Of a DNA stretch of 64,000 nt, positions 1-11,296 are shown piece by piece. Numbering within the stretch: the first letter of the stretch is position 1; every line of letters starts with the position of its first letter. Source of the DNA: Odontocerum albicorne. Lineage: Eukaryota; Arthropoda; Insecta; Trichoptera; Odontoceridae. The notes beneath the pieces are model-generated. The model was not told the DNA's origin. It worked only from the letters and a program-made list of their open reading frames with translations, and ran no database searches. Position numbers and translations under genes: made by a program. The stretch spans positions 19,830,681-19,894,680 of the forward strand of contig OX463841.1 of assembly GCA_949825065.1 (NCBI GenBank), in the 5' to 3' direction.

Positions 1-2558
1 GAATTTTTCGTGTTTTAGGTTCACGCACCAGATATACGAGTGATCCCGAAAATTTCCGAATGACAGTTCGCTGGGATAGTAATACATCAATTTAAAGTTT
101 TTTTTTTTAAATATGACCACCGCAGAGAAGGGATGATTTGTTCGTAACGTTTAAACTGGGGCGTCTTTTTAGTACATATGTCTTTGCGAGTATATGTCTC
201 CAAATTAACAAACGTTTTTGCTTAATTAGGTAGCGACTTTCTTTCTTTACTTTAAGTATAACATGAGTTGTGTTTTATTACATTTTTGAAGTTTAGTCGC
301 GCACAACTTTTCTCTACCTATCTATATAATATTACGAGCCATTTGCAAGATAAACGTAACAATTTGGATTATTTATTGTGTTTGTTTGCGTAAATTAATA
401 AACATGAATATTATAACTGTGGAAAATATTAAAAAAAATAAGTCAAGCTTTGAAAACAAAGTGACAATAAAAAAAAACGGCCCTCCTAGACCCGAACTTG
501 TGATAAAACAAGAGTGTAAATCTGGTGCTAAAAAATTTATTCGTTCCTTTAACAAGAGGATGTATAATAAAGCTTCATGGCTCTGTGGATGTGAAAAACT
601 CAATAGTTTATTTTGTTTTCCGTGTCTTATTTATGATGTTGATTCAGCTTGGACAATTGGCGGCATTAACGATTTAACTCACCTTTCAGAAAAGATCAAA
701 AAACATAATTCATGCCAAATTCATCTTAAAAACGTTTTAAGCCTAAATGTGTTAGGAAAAGTTGATATCCGAATGCAATTGGATTCAGGCTATCGTTCAC
801 ATATTAAATATCATACCGAGCTCGTTAACAAAAACCGATACATTCTGTCCAAACTAATCGATTGTGTGAAGTTTTGCGGTGTGTTTGAACTAGCTATGCG
901 TGGCCATGATGAGAGTAGTGATTCGTTAAATCCAGGAATATATCGTGGTTTAATTGACTTTGTGGCTGAACTTGACATATCGATGAAGCAACACATGGAA
1001 TCCGACTCTTTATTCAAGGGCACTTCAAAGACAATACAAAACGACATATTGGATGCAATTTTGGAAGTTTATTACGAAGAAATAAAATTACAAATTTCGA
1101 AATGCGATTTTGTAGCAATCCAAGCGGATGAAACAACTGATGTATCGACAGTTATGCAAATGGTTATGGTCATTCGATATGAATGGAATGGCAAAATTCA
1201 CGAACGATTTTGGAAGTATTTAACGCCAAAATCCCATTGCGCTGTGGGATTATCCGATTCTCTATTTCAAGAACTTGAGTATTTAAATATATCTAAGACG
1301 CAATTAATCGCTCAATGTTACGATGGTGCTGCAGTAATGAGCGGTCAAATTGGAGGAGTTCGGACAAAAATTCAAAATATGTTTCCTTATGCGCATTATG
1401 TTCACTGTTACGCTCATCAACTAAATTTAATAGTCGAAAAAAGTGTGTCTCAAAATAGAGAAGTAAAGATGTTTTTCTCGAACTTACAAACATTTCCAAA
1501 GTTTTTTTCGCGTTCATCTAAACGTACAGACATTTTAAGTGAAATAGTAAAACGCAAAATTCCATCAGTTCCGCAAACGAGGTGGAATTTTAACATCAGA
1601 ACAGTTAAAACTATTAGCACGAATCGCGAATCTCTAATTGAGTGTATGGAAACCATTTTGGCATCCGATAATGATAACCAGACAATTAATCAAGCAGATA
1701 TGCTTTTGCGCTATCTTACAGATGAAACATTTCTTTATTGGTTGAGTTTTTTCCAAAAAATTATGCCACACTGTGATATTTTATTTAAACAATTGCAATT
1801 TAAGAATTTAGATCCCGTTATGATTCGTAACAATATCAGTGAGTTTGAAAAATGTGTTCAAAATGTGCGGAACTCCACGGATAATTTTTTTGAACCACCG
1901 ACTAAACGAATAAAAACCTCAAAGTCAGTTATTTGTAAAGAAGTCTGCGATACAATTTTGTGTGAAATGAAACAACGTTTTGCATTCAGCAATCACTTAA
2001 CTGCCGCAAAATTACTCTATTGCGAAAAATTTACTGAGTATAGGTCAAAATTTCCCGAACATGATTTTGTTTTGACGGTAAAAACATACGATTTTTTAAA
2101 TAAAGTTCAATTAAAAGGTGAACTCAGTGCAATTTATGCTCGCGATGATTTTGCCAATGCTGATGGCGCTTTATCTATTTTACAACTTTTTTATAATACT
2201 GGTTTACTAGAAGATTTTTCTCAGACTGTAAAGTTAATTAAACTCGTATGCACTATTCCAATGACTTCTGTTGAGAGTGAAAGGTGTTTCTCTACGTTAA
2301 AAAGGGTAAAATCATTTTTGAGAAATACAATGAGCCAGGACAGACTGAATGCTTTATCAATATTAAGCATCGAAAAAGAGCTAATTCAGTCTATACCTGA
2401 TTTCAACAAAAGGGTCATTGAGGTCTTCGCTAAACAAAAAGAGCGGAGAATAGAACTTCTCTATAAATAGGTATGTAATTTTTTTTTCTTTATATTATTT
2501 GGTATTTGGATACCTACTCTGGTGAACCCCCAATTATTTGGTCCACCGGCCGCCACTG
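1..2558 (+). mobile_element. hAT element (ZMYM/TTF-type), 5' end outside window
   Basis: The transposase gene at 404-2470 is followed by a terminal sequence ending CCGCCACTG at 2558, the inverse of the CAGTGGCGG start typical of many hAT elements. No matching left terminus is found in bases 1-403, so the element probably begins left of the window. Bases 1-403 read as AT-rich untranslated leader. If the right end is correct, the 8-bp target duplication would be GGTAACAG (2559-2566) and should recur to the left. It lies downstream of DNAJC7 exon 3 within that gene's presumed span, on the opposite strand. Confidence 0.7.
404..2470 (+). CDS. Intact hAT transposase, ZMYM1/DUF4371 type (688 aa)
   Basis: A DDE transposase of the hAT superfamily, related to proteins often annotated as zinc finger MYM-type protein 1-like; it would act in the nucleus on its own element ends. 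The N-terminus carries a TTF-type zinc region (WLCGC, CFPC, then paired His near residues 100-115). The RNase H fold holds D242 (QADETTD) and D307 (CYDGA), followed by an HCYAHQLNL motif, and E626 lies in SVESERCFS in the C-terminal dimerisation region, which continues to SILSIEKEL. The reading frame is open throughout. I chose ATG 404; six upstream in-frame codons from TTG 386 also lack a stop, but no earlier ATG is in frame. The lack of stops implies recent arrival, selection on the protein, or both. Domestication cannot be excluded, but an apparent right terminus argues for a transposon. Confidence 0.85.
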   Translation: MNIITVENIKKNKSSFENKVTIKKNGPPRPELVIKQECKSGAKKFIRSFNKRMYNKASWLCGCEKLNSLFCFPCLIYDVDSAWTIGGINDLTHLSEKIKKHNSCQIHLKNVLSLNVLGKVDIRMQLDSGYRSHIKYHTELVNKNRYILSKLIDCVKFCGVFELAMRGHDESSDSLNPGIYRGLIDFVAELDISMKQHMESDSLFKGTSKTIQNDILDAILEVYYEEIKLQISKCDFVAIQADETTDVSTVMQMVMVIRYEWNGKIHERFWKYLTPKSHCAVGLSDSLFQELEYLNISKTQLIAQCYDGAAVMSGQIGGVRTKIQNMFPYAHYVHCYAHQLNLIVEKSVSQNREVKMFFSNLQTFPKFFSRSSKRTDILSEIVKRKIPSVPQTRWNFNIRTVKTISTNRESLIECMETILASDNDNQTINQADMLLRYLTDETFLYWLSFFQKIMPHCDILFKQLQFKNLDPVMIRNNISEFEKCVQNVRNSTDNFFEPPTKRIKTSKSVICKEVCDTILCEMKQRFAFSNHLTAAKLLYCEKFTEYRSKFPEHDFVLTVKTYDFLNKVQLKGELSAIYARDDFANADGALSILQLFYNTGLLEDFSQTVKLIKLVCTIPMTSVESERCFSTLKRVKSFLRNTMSQDRLNALSILSIEKELIQSIPDFNKRVIEVFAKQKERRIELLYK

Positions 2559-2628
2559 GGTAACAGTATGATAAATGTCACATATTTAGGACAAGTTGTT
2601 TATATACAGCATCAACATCACTGGAAAT

Positions 2629-2868
2629 TTAGACCTGAATTTATAATTCGGTCTAAATACAAATTTTTAACCTTAAAATTTCATGATTTGTATTAGAAGT
2701 CAGACCTCATACATTCCAAACTTTCAAGTGAGGTAATATAACCATGTGAACCCTTATTTAAGGAATCTATGACAAACGTATACAAAATTTAACATAAAAT
2801 ACTATTTTTCATCATAAAAAAGTTAAGATTTAGTATTTAGTGTTAAGGTTGGATTATGAATTATACCG
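2629..2868 (-). mobile_element. MITE, family A, diverged copy
   Basis: Read on the minus strand this segment matches the element at 31492-31680: both share a core with AATGTATGAGGT/AACGTATGAGGT, then GAAATTTTAAGGTT, and a terminus around (G)AATTCATA. The outer ends here (CTGAATTTATAATTC and GGATTATGAATTATA) are diverged inverted repeats. Boundaries are approximate. It is non-coding. Confidence 0.5.
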
Positions 2869-2987
2869 TGAAACTGATTTTGTAATATGAGGTTACATCA
2901 TTTTTGATAGAATTATTGACAGAAAAAATCATTGCAATTTTATTTTATGTATAAAAAATGCTTAATATTAAGATTAGATAATAATAC

Positions 2988-3186
2988 CTGTAGCTTGCTG
3001 GACAGTAAGCAAGGCATCGATCCATGAGAAAAACTACTCTGCGAAAATCTTTCTTGTCGTATGATGTTTGAGCATCGTCTTGCAATCGTTTCACTTCCTG
3101 CAACGCTGTTATCTCTGTGGCCAAGCTGTCTGTTCCTCCAAGTTCTTCGACACGAGCAATGGATTGTTCAAGCACAATTAGGTCTC
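2988..3186 (-). CDS. DNAJC7: DNAJC7/Tpr2 co-chaperone, coding exon 3 (partial gene)
   Basis: Third coding exon of a cytosolic Hsp70/Hsp90 co-chaperone made of TPR repeats and a C-terminal J domain. It is bounded by an AG acceptor (3188-3187) after a TATATTATAG tract and a GT donor (2987-2986). It enters in phase 1 and leaves in phase 2, matching exon 2's phase-1 end. The peptide runs from GDLIVLEQSIARVEEL to LAYCPASYR. The segment with YDKKDFRRVVFLMDRCL matches the next TPR helix pair in vertebrate DNAJC7 (compare EKRDFRKVVFCMDRAL there, from family knowledge). The remaining TPRs and the J domain are not found in 1-2987, so the gene continues left of the window. The intron separating it from exon 2 is about 15 kb and contains five mariners and a Helitron. 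Confidence 0.85.
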
Positions 3187-4014
3187 CTATAATATAAATC
3201 ATTATTTTAATATCAACATGCATTATTGAATTCCTTTCTCAATCAAGAGTCAATTAATACTTTCATTACCACATATATCCATTTGGATACAAGGGCTTTT
3301 TGCTCAGTGGAACTCATGTATACATTGAATAAAATTTATATTTAGGTCTTTTTTCAAATGGTTTGTATTTTATTTCTAACTATGTACTATGGAAATATGT
3401 CAATGAAGGCCCATTGGAGTTTTTGGATCTAGAGTGGTTTGCGAAAAACATAACATATTTAAATTTAGTCAAATCAATTATTTTTTTTATTTATTTAGTT
3501 CAAGATATCAAAAATTGACTTTGAAAAATAAATATTTTCAAACTAATCCTTTGAGGAGTAGGCAAAGGTGACAAATATGAATATCTTTCTAACAATCTAA
3601 CTTATAGGTTTTCTCACAACATACATTCAGCCATGTATCTCTCTCGAAAATCATTCTTTTCGAATTTGGTTAACTTGATCCTTAAGCTAATTTCTATCCT
3701 ACTGTAACTCTTTCAACATCAATAAATTTTTTATGAAGATAAGCCCTGATAAAACGGTTGTCCTGGTACAGAATGTTTGTATTGTTAAATATTCTCATCA
3801 ATATCTAAGCTTTAAATGTATGTTCTAAATTCTGTTACTTTGGATCGATCGTATCAAGTGACCAGGAAATAAATTCATGCATTGGTAAATCTGCAATAAC
3901 ATTTGGCAGACTGAAGGACAAAGTAAGGTACAGTAAAAATCTACATCTGAAAACCTAAATTTAGAAAAACCAAGCTTGTGTCAGCAATATACTCTATAGT
4001 GCTAAATGTTGGCC
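3187..4014. other. AT-rich intronic DNA, nothing recognised
   Basis: Start of the 15-kb intron upstream of DNAJC7 exon 3 on the minus strand. I see only AT-rich unique-looking sequence with no open frame of note, no terminal repeats and no splice-framed exon. Confidence 0.5.
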
Positions 4015-4390
4015 AACTATAGATACTAGAAGAGTATAAATGGCTTCCGCATGCAATGCTTCGTCGAATACTTGGAAAGACAAGCTTACCAATGAGGAAG
4101 TCCGTAATCACACTGGTATGTCATCAGTTGTATCACTCCCAAAAGAAAAGGGACAACGCTGACTTGGACATTTATATAGACTAGATCGCAGTCGGTTACC
4201 AAAGGGCATACTCTATGGTGAAATATGCAACACCAAAAGATCCCACAGCAGACATTTCAGTTACAAGAATGTCTGTAAAAGAGACATGAAGACTTGTAAC
4301 GTGGATATCAAATTGTGGAAAGATTACGCCAAGAAAATAGAAATCTGCGGCGCCAAGTGTGTGATAAAAATTGCCTTGAGGACCTCAAAT
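4015..4390 (+). mobile_element. LINE 3'-end fragment (RT C-terminal region), decayed
   Basis: Read on the plus strand in shifting frames, this gives the C-terminal tail common in LINE reverse transcriptase polyproteins: FHMQCF near the start, then LGHLYRLDRSRLPKGILYGE and finally DIKLWKDYAKK. The pattern (G-H-hxR-hxxSRhPK-hLYGEh) is widespread in non-LTR elements. Stops and frameshifts interrupt it. It is 5' truncated and no tail is clearly seen. Confidence 0.55.
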
Positions 4391-4697
4391 TCAAATGAAA
4401 GAGAGCGAAGCATGGAGTACCCCCGGATCAGGACTCAATGTGGTGTTGCTGTATCTGTGGATCGATAATTGGTTCCCAGGGTCATCAGAAAAGATGCCGT
4501 CAGCCTCAAGCTTCCCTTCAATAATAATTTATGCGTATTTTATTAGTCACTGCATATTAATCGTCTATCAAAGACAGGGCCCAACCACTTTTATAAACCT
4601 ACAATACTAACTTAATAAAATTGATTCTATTGGGTGTTAACATAAGTTGTGTCCGTTTTTTACCAAATGAAGAGAACAAGACACAACAAAAAACATT

Positions 4698-4776
4698 ACA
4701 ACAAATTAGTCAATGATGTATTATCCTTCATTATTTTACAACAAATTAGTCAATAATGTAATCTCCTTCATTATTT
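4698..4776. repeat. 40-bp tandem duplication inside mariner
   Basis: ACAACAAATTAGTCAATGAT at 4698 recurs with few changes at 4738, and both copies end in CCTTCATTATTT. It duplicates the transposase stop-codon region of the mariner, so it arose after the family consensus. Confidence 0.8.
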
Positions 4777-5789
4777 ACAACTTCTTGCCAACGTTCTACA
4801 AGTTTTTCAATGCCTGTGCGATAAAAACCACCCGGTCTTGACTCGAGGAATTCGTCCAAGCATGTCCGCAATTCGACGTCATTATTGAAGAAAACGCCGC
4901 ACAAATTGTTCGAAAGCGACCGGAAAAGGTGGGAACCCGACGGCGCGAGGTCTGGAGAATATGGAGGGTGCGGAAGGACTTCCCAACCAAGCGATGAATG
5001 GCATTTTTCGTAATGTTGGCGATATGAGGGCAGGCGTTATCGTGTTGCAGAATAACGCCATATTGCCGATCCGGCCTTTTTTGATGAATTGCAGTGTTGA
5101 GCCGCTGTATTTGCAGAATGTATAGCTCTGTGTTGACTGTCTGATTGCGTTCAAGTATCTCGTAGTGGATGAGGCCTTGCCAATCCCACCAGATGCAACT
5201 CAATCTTGCGCGGATGCAAACTTTGTTTCGCTCTGGGCGTTCCTTGTTGACCATAACTCACCCATTCTTTCTGTTTCTTCATATTCACATAAAGGCACCA
5301 TTTTTCATCACCAGCAATGATGTGGTAAAGGAACCTTTGCTTGTGGCCATGCGTAGATCGATGATGCGCGAGAAAACTAGCACATATTGTCGAACGTTGA
5401 TTTTTGTTGTTTTCACTCAAAGCATGTGGAACCCATGCGCCGAACGTCTGGACTTTTCCCATTGATTTAAGATGGCGGTATACAGTCATGTGACTACAAT
5501 TCATCTGCTCAGCCAATTTTACGGTGGTTTGAAGGGGATCTTCATGAATAATATGGTTTAAGCGGTCCTCATCGAAGTCCACTGGTCGCCCGGAACGCTC
5601 CATGTCTTTCAGGTCGAAATTACCGTCTTTGAAACGCAAAAATCATCGACGAGCTGTCCTTTCATTCATAGCATCTTCACCGTACACTTCGCAAATATCG
5701 CGAGCAGCTTTGGCAGCTTTATTCCCTCGATTGAATGTGAACAGAAGGAGGTGTCGAAAATGAGCACTTTCGTTTACATGACATTCCAT
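4746..5789 (-). pseudogene. mariner transposase pseudogene, family 1
   Basis: Starts at ATG 5789 (MECHVNES) and ends at TAA 4746 after EGDYIID. The N-terminal HTH region (DGNFDLKDMERSGRPVDFDE, MNCSHMTVYRHLKSMGKV) is readable, as are the catalytic signatures AGDEKW, HDNACPHI and LPHPPYSPDLAPS, giving the D,D34D triad of mariner. The frame is broken: a stop occurs just before the FLRFKDGN segment near 5640, and at least two frameshifts separate the GDEKW, HDNA and SPDLAPS parts. It is therefore inactive, though the residues of the triad survive. Confidence 0.85.
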
Positions 5790-5958
5790 TTCGAAGGCTT
5801 GTAATCAAATAAAATAATATATGTAACGTAAAAGCAAACACAGTATCTTGTAGAGCAGAAAATTTTCTTTCGAATGACTTATAACCTTTACCGTTTTACT
5901 TTTGGTGCTCATTTTTAAATTTGGATAAAAACTGACACAACTTTGTTAACACCTAATA

Positions 5959-6694
5959 TTTAGTTTCCATATTATTTCAAAACAATATAATTCTGCATAT
6001 CACTTAGTATTAGTATTCACAAGTCTAAAGCATTTATTATTGTTATTCTTTTCCAACAATTAATGAATTTGAAGTAGGTATGATTATTCATTGGCGATTC
6101 GGAATGGTGGGTTTTATTCCATAGTTTCAGAATGATACTAGTTATAGATCATCATAATAATAAATCACTCGAATGCAACTTTGAATAAGACTAGTACTGT
6201 TTGCATAATGAAACGTCAACCAGATAGGTCTCATAAAGATTTTAATTTCGTAAACATTCTTCTGAATGATCAATTGAGATAACCAGGTTATTTACTCTAC
6301 CCCCATCAAAAACAATCTACACTCTTTGACCTAACCGATGGAAGAGTGATAGATTATTTAATTTGAAGTATCATTAGATACAGCTTGAACTTCACTATTT
6401 CAATATGATTTCAGCTAGTGACGTATCCTTAAAACATCAGCTATTCAGCAAGATTAGTCCCAAAAAAAAAAAATCCTTGTTATTTTTGACCGCCTAGTAA
6501 TTTAAATTTTAGATAAATTAAAAGTTTTTACTTGAAGCTGTGATCATGCATCACCTAACCTAGTAAATAAGAAACAGAAAAATATTAAAGAACTGATGTA
6601 TAAAATTCATGAAGATGGCCATTAATCGAACTGATTTCTTGTCAGTGATCAAGCAAAGTAAAAAAGAAAAAGTCTTTCTTGGATTGAAGGAAAG
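5959..6694. other. AT-rich intronic spacer
   Basis: Unique-looking AT-rich DNA between two mariners, with no supported gene or element border. Confidence 0.5.
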
Positions 6695-6696
6695 TA

Positions 6697-7957
6697 ACAC
6701 ATCGATCAATAAGTCCCGGGACTAACTACTAAAACAACATTTCTTTGCCAAAATTCTTCTTTATTCATCAACAGTCTCCTTCAAGAGCGATACATTCATT
6801 CCAACGCTTTCCTAACTTTTCTATGCCAGCCGTGTAGAACAATTTATCTTTGGTTTCAAAATAGGCGTTAGTTTCGGCAATCACTTCTTCATTGGAGCCA
6901 AATCTTTTTCCCTGGAGCATCTTTTTGAGGTCTGCGAACGCCAATAGTCACTGGGGGCCAAATCTGGAGAATACGGTGGGTGCGGAAGCAATTCGAAGTT
7001 CAACTCATGCAATTTGGCAATCGTTACCATCGACTTGTGACACGGTTCATTGTCCTGATGAAAGAGAACTTTTTTCTTCTTCATATGGGGCCATTTTTTT
7101 GCAATTTCTGCCTTCAAACGCTATGTAATATTCGTTATTGATGGTTTTTCCCTTTTCAAGGTGATCAATGAATATTATACCATGCGCATCGTAAAATACG
7201 GAGGCCATAACCTTCCCGGCCGACTGTTGAGTTTTTGGTCGCTTCGGACGACTTTCACCGGCTGCTCTCCACTGCCGATTTGATTCCGGAGTATAGTGGT
7301 GGATCCAAGTTTCATCTATTGTCACATACCGACGCAAAAACTTCTGTTTATTTCGCGTAAATAGTGCCAAACAGCGCTCTGAATCATCGATTGTTTCTTT
7401 TCTATTGTGAGCAAACGCGGCACCCATTTCGAAAAAAGCTTTTTCATGACCAAATGTTCATGCAAAAGAGTATAAACACTACCAAATGATATCTTCAGGA
7501 TGTCAGCTATCTTACGCAACTTTACTTTGCGATTTTCCATCACGATTTAAAGTTTTTTTTTATGTTTTCTGGTGTAACAGCCTCATTTGGACGACTAGAG
7601 CATTCAGCATCATTTGTGTCTATACGACCGCGTTTGAAATCAGCATACTACCGACAAATGGTTGTTTTCGACGGAGCAGAGCCTGGATAACACTTTTCAA
7701 GCCATCGCCGAGTTTGAACGGTATTTTTTCCCATTAAAAAGCTATGTTTTATCAACACACGAAATTCGGTTTTTTCCATTGTTTTGAAAATAGCAAAAGT
7801 AGCGTCACTAAAACAACTGTAACTCAATGACACAATGTCGGAATGTCATGAAAGTTTGACACGTAATTCTAAAGGTTGGTACTAACTGAGAATGGTATGG
7901 ATTTGTTATTAGATGCACTATCTGTTGGTTAGTCCCGGGACTTATTGATCAATGTGT
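6697..7957 (-). mobile_element. mariner element, family 2 (1261 bp)
   Basis: Long inverted repeats beginning ACACATCGATCAATAAGTCC at 6697 and, inverted, ACACATTGATCAATAAGTCC at 7957, each continuing into CCGGGACT. TA flanks both ends (6695-6696, 7958-7959). The TIRs are about 30 bp and nearly identical, which points to a fairly recent insertion. Confidence 0.9.
6768..7779 (-). pseudogene. mariner transposase pseudogene, family 2
   Basis: ATG 7779 opens MEKTEFRVLIKHSF, and the HTH portion continues through NTVQTRRWLEKCYPGSAP and ENRKVKLRKIADILKIS. The catalytic part shows TIDETWIHHYTPES, HQDNEPCHKS and LPHPPYSPDLAPSDY, all three Asp positions of D,D34D. The frame ends with ALEGDC at a TGA (6768-6770). 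At least four frame changes and several stops (near 7650, 7430, 7320 and 6880) disrupt it. Confidence 0.85.
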
Positions 7958-7959
7958 TA

Positions 7960-8637
7960 TATTATCCCTGTTACTATTTTTTATCAAGACATATTTATCA
8001 GGGGGACTGATTTCAGAAAGTGCGAGAGCAATGAAATGACTTATATTATTAGTGTGTGGTGTATTGACTAAATCGCAATTGGTGAGAACAAAGTAGCGAG
8101 TTATTAAGAGTTTCACCATTTGACATTGTTTAACGAATTTTCCAAATTTGATTGTTTCCATATCAAGGTAGATAAATTGAGAATTAAGTTCCATAATAAA
8201 CTTTGTAGGGCAAAACTAAGCCATTTCATAGGAAAGCATGAGTAATATGGTTCCTGTTCTTATTGTTTTTAGACTTTTATCTAATTTTTTTCTTGTATTA
8301 TGCATTTAATTTTGTGATTGGGTAAAACCTGCATCAAATGTAAAAAAATAAATTATATTTATATATTAAGCTACTTTATTTCAATGCATTTATTTAAAAA
8401 AAACTTATAGATACATTAGAAGCTTTTTGTGATACAAGTAGAACAATAATTTAGATAAGACATAAATGTTAACCACTTGTTATAAACATAGCACGTCTTT
8501 ATAAATTTAAAAATAGCTAAAAAAAAGTGGATCAAACACAATTTATAATTTGACTAAGATATTGATTGTTTATGAATATTTAAATATTAGATAGTTAGGC
8601 GCATAAAAAAACAAAAAACGTTTTGGCTTTGACTTTG
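7960..8637. other. AT-rich intronic spacer
   Basis: No gene or repeat border recognised; very AT-rich from about 8280 on. Confidence 0.45.
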
Positions 8638-8735
8638 TCATTTAGCACCTTTCTGGTTTGTCGGAAGAGGCTGCCACATGGCTTTAAACCCACCAGGTTG
8701 TATTCTATATGTGTAATATAATACAGTACAAAATT
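8638..8735 (+). mobile_element. SINE body fragment (family S)
   Basis: Carries CACCTTTCTGGTTTGTCGGA, then AAGAGGCTGCCACATGG and an AAACCCACCAGGTTGTA stretch, ending near AATATAATACAG. The same body follows tRNA-like heads elsewhere in the window (38727-38915 and, inverted, 45712-45895). The tRNA-like head is missing here. Confidence 0.55.
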
Positions 8736-9029
8736 CTTCTTAATCATAAAATGTTAATCGTTATTATGAGAGATAATTTTTGTATGAAATTAATATTTAA
8801 ATTCTTATATGAATATTCACAGATGATAAAGGGAACTGCATACCATTTTGAACCCAAATCTGGGTATTCCCAGCCAGTGCGCAATGATAGGTTGATTACA
8901 TACATTGAGAATACAGAATATGTTCTAGAACCGCAATCACTGTGAGCTCACACTATCATAATTTAGAAATAATACCACATTTATCAAATAACTTATCTAA
9001 TTAAGTTTTAATACATTCAAACCATCATA

Positions 9030-9205
9030 CCATGTCTCTTTTAGGGTAGGTAGAGAGAACAGATCTCCAAAGCTTTCTATTTACACACAGCATTTGCTTC
9101 ATTTACATCCATACGTCTCGTCATGCATGCTCTTTTGTTTCTCATACTTTTCACCTTTCAACATCTTCCTCGCTTTCCATTTATTTCAGAATCAATTTGG
9201 TACGA
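9030..9205 (-). mobile_element. LINE 3' relic next to Helitron A
   Basis: GGGTAGGTAGAGAGAACAG followed by a pyrimidine-rich run with repeated TTTC and CATCTTCC resembles the segment at 51235-51340, which reads on the minus strand as the C-terminus of a LINE polyprotein. Decayed and short. The call rests on shared pattern only. Confidence 0.35.
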
Positions 9206-10803
9206 TGTAATTATTTTAATCTATATAAATAAAAATGTAAATGTTCGTATATTAAAAATCTCTAATCTCCCGAAAGTTCTTCACCGATCGCTTTGAAATT
9301 TTGACAAAAGGTTGCATTCGTATACTAAAATGTTTATATACAATTGTATATAAAAAAGTTTATAAATAAGAAAAAATAACGTTTGCGCCTCCTGCAGCTA
9401 TACAGGCGAACTTAACTTGACAGTTATGTCACATTGCATTTTCGAAGTTTCGGAATTAATCTTAAATATTAAATATCTATATAAATAAAAATTTAAATGT
9501 TTGTTAATTAAAAATCTCCAATCTTCGACAGTTATTCACATTGCTTTGAAATTTTGACAGTTCTATTTTGATTTTGAATATTAAATAATTAAATATTTAA
9601 TAATAAATATTTAAATACTAAATATTAAATTTTCAAATACGTTTATTGAAAAATAGCACCATCAGCGTGCTACGACGTAAATATATACTAAATTTTTATC
9701 TGCCATTTCGTAGCGTTTTTTATTATTTTTCTGTTTTTTATTATTTTTCAGTACAATTAGCAGTGAATTTAAACTGTATCGATTGATTTTCATTTGAATT
9801 CATGGTATGTATCTGTGTATGTTTTATACATTTGAATTATTAAAAGTTTCATACAACTAACTTTTGACAAATGTCAAATTTGATTTTAAGAAACTGCCAA
9901 ATTTTTGCTAATTTGTAACAAGATGTATTCATTTGTCATTATTGTTAGTTTTTTGTAATGTATTTACCTAAATAACTTACTATTTATTAGAATCGATATT
10001 TATTGTTCATTAATGACGTGTGCAACATGTCACATCCAAATTAAATTCGTGCGTAGTTTGCAATGTCTTTCTTAACATTTAATTAATTCCAATAATCTCT
10101 CTCTTTGCTTAACATTTAATTAGTTCCAATTATCTGTATTTCCTTAAAAATACTCATATTTGACAAATATTTCCTTAACAATACTCCTATTTGACAAATG
10201 CGTGTCCAGCTGCAAAACAATCGATCAGCTGAGATATTCTCACATTAATTGCTGGAAATTGGGAACGGAAAGGTGCAGGTTGATATGACTTCAGGACGTA
10301 TTTGATTTTCTTATAACTTGTGCAATTTAGTGACGTCAAAAGTAGAATTGGTTGAAAAAGTATTTCCTAATATTCAAATCAATTAGAAGAGTCACGATTG
10401 GCTAAGTGTACGAGCTATTCTTGCCGCCAAGAACAAAGATGTCTACGAACTTAACAATATTATTCAGTTCCTTTTTAATGTTTCGCAATTTTATATGTTT
10501 TTGTTATAACTTTCTTTTTTTTTTCAGTGCAATCGATCTTTCATTTGAATTCAAATCATATCGTGAATTGACCTCTTGGAGTGATGCGATCATTTGAGAG
10601 CACGGCGATGAACGCAACAGACTGAGAGTGGCTGAAAGACATCAAAAATATTGTATACCCACAAGCATTGTGAAATTAAACAGGCTGATAGTGAAAGAGG
10701 TCAGTAGGAATATCAAAAGTATCTTTTTTAAATAGAATTTAATTTTACCTCTATGTTTATATTTCAAAATCTATCAAATCGTATGTAGAAATGGAGATTT
10801 TTT

Positions 10804-10932
10804 AAAATTAGTTCCAATTATCTATTTGTCTTCCCTTAATATTTAATTAGTTACAATTATCTCTCTGTCTTCCCTTAACATTTAATTAGTTACAATTATC
10901 TCTCTGTCTTCCCTTAACATATAATTAGTTAC
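10804..10932. repeat. Tandem repeat, about 39-bp unit, three copies, inside Helitron A
   Basis: TTAGTTACAATTATCTCTCT followed by GTCTTCCCTTAACAT is repeated three times with small changes; the first copy is the most diverged. Related single motifs occur at 10085-10140 and 52490-52560, so the unit comes from Helitron sequence and was locally amplified here. Confidence 0.7.
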
Positions 10933-11013
10933 TTTTATGTTTCGCAATTTTATATGTTGCCTGAAATACTCTACATTGTGGCAACACGTAAAGACGTTGA
11001 AATTAACTACAAA

Positions 11014-11296
11014 TATGCGTGTCCAGCTGCAAAACGATCGATCAGCTGAGATATTCTCACATCAATTGCTGGAAATTGTGAACGGAAAGGTGCCGGTTGA
11101 TATGACCTCAGGACGAATTTCATTGTTTCATAACTTCTGCAATTCAGTGATGTCAAAAGAAGAATTGGTTGAAAAAGTATTTCCTAATATTCAAATCAAT
11201 TATAAGAATCACGATTGGCTGAGTGAACGAGCTATTCTTGCCGCCAAGAACCAAGACGTCTACGAACTTAACAATATTATTCAGTTTCTTTTTTAA
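11014..11296 (+). pseudogene. Helitron helicase (Pif1-type) fragment
   Basis: Encodes MRVQLQNDRSAEIFSHQLLE, then GKVPVDMTSGRISL, SKEELVEKVFPNIQ and LSERAILAAKNQDVYELNN. This is the well-known C-terminal part of the Pif1-family helicase of insect Helitrons. After NNIIQ the frame runs into an intron-like block (GTTTCTTTTTTA to TTTTCAG, then TGCAATCGATC) that is also present at about 10468-10527 and 54327-54391. A diverged, frame-broken copy of the same fragment lies at 10198-10470. Walker motifs are absent, so it is not functional. Confidence 0.8.

Larger units (their letters stand above)
4630..5956 (-). mobile_element. mariner element, family 1 (1327 bp, both TIRs, TA target sites)
   Basis: Inverted repeats TTGGGTGTTAACAT (from 4630) and, inverted, TTAGGTGTTAACAA (ending 5956) are flanked by TA at 4628-4629 and 5957-5958. 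Length and TA duplication are standard for mariner. The transposase lies on the minus strand. The same family produced the fold-back element at 22983-23929. Inserted in the large DNAJC7 intron. Confidence 0.9.

Noticed and set aside
386..403. Extended hAT transposase start at 386
   Set aside because: Codon 386 is TTG; ATG 404 is the first methionine.
10406..10597. Plus-strand 63-codon frame in Helitron A
   Set aside because: Spans the intron-like block out of the helicase frame.
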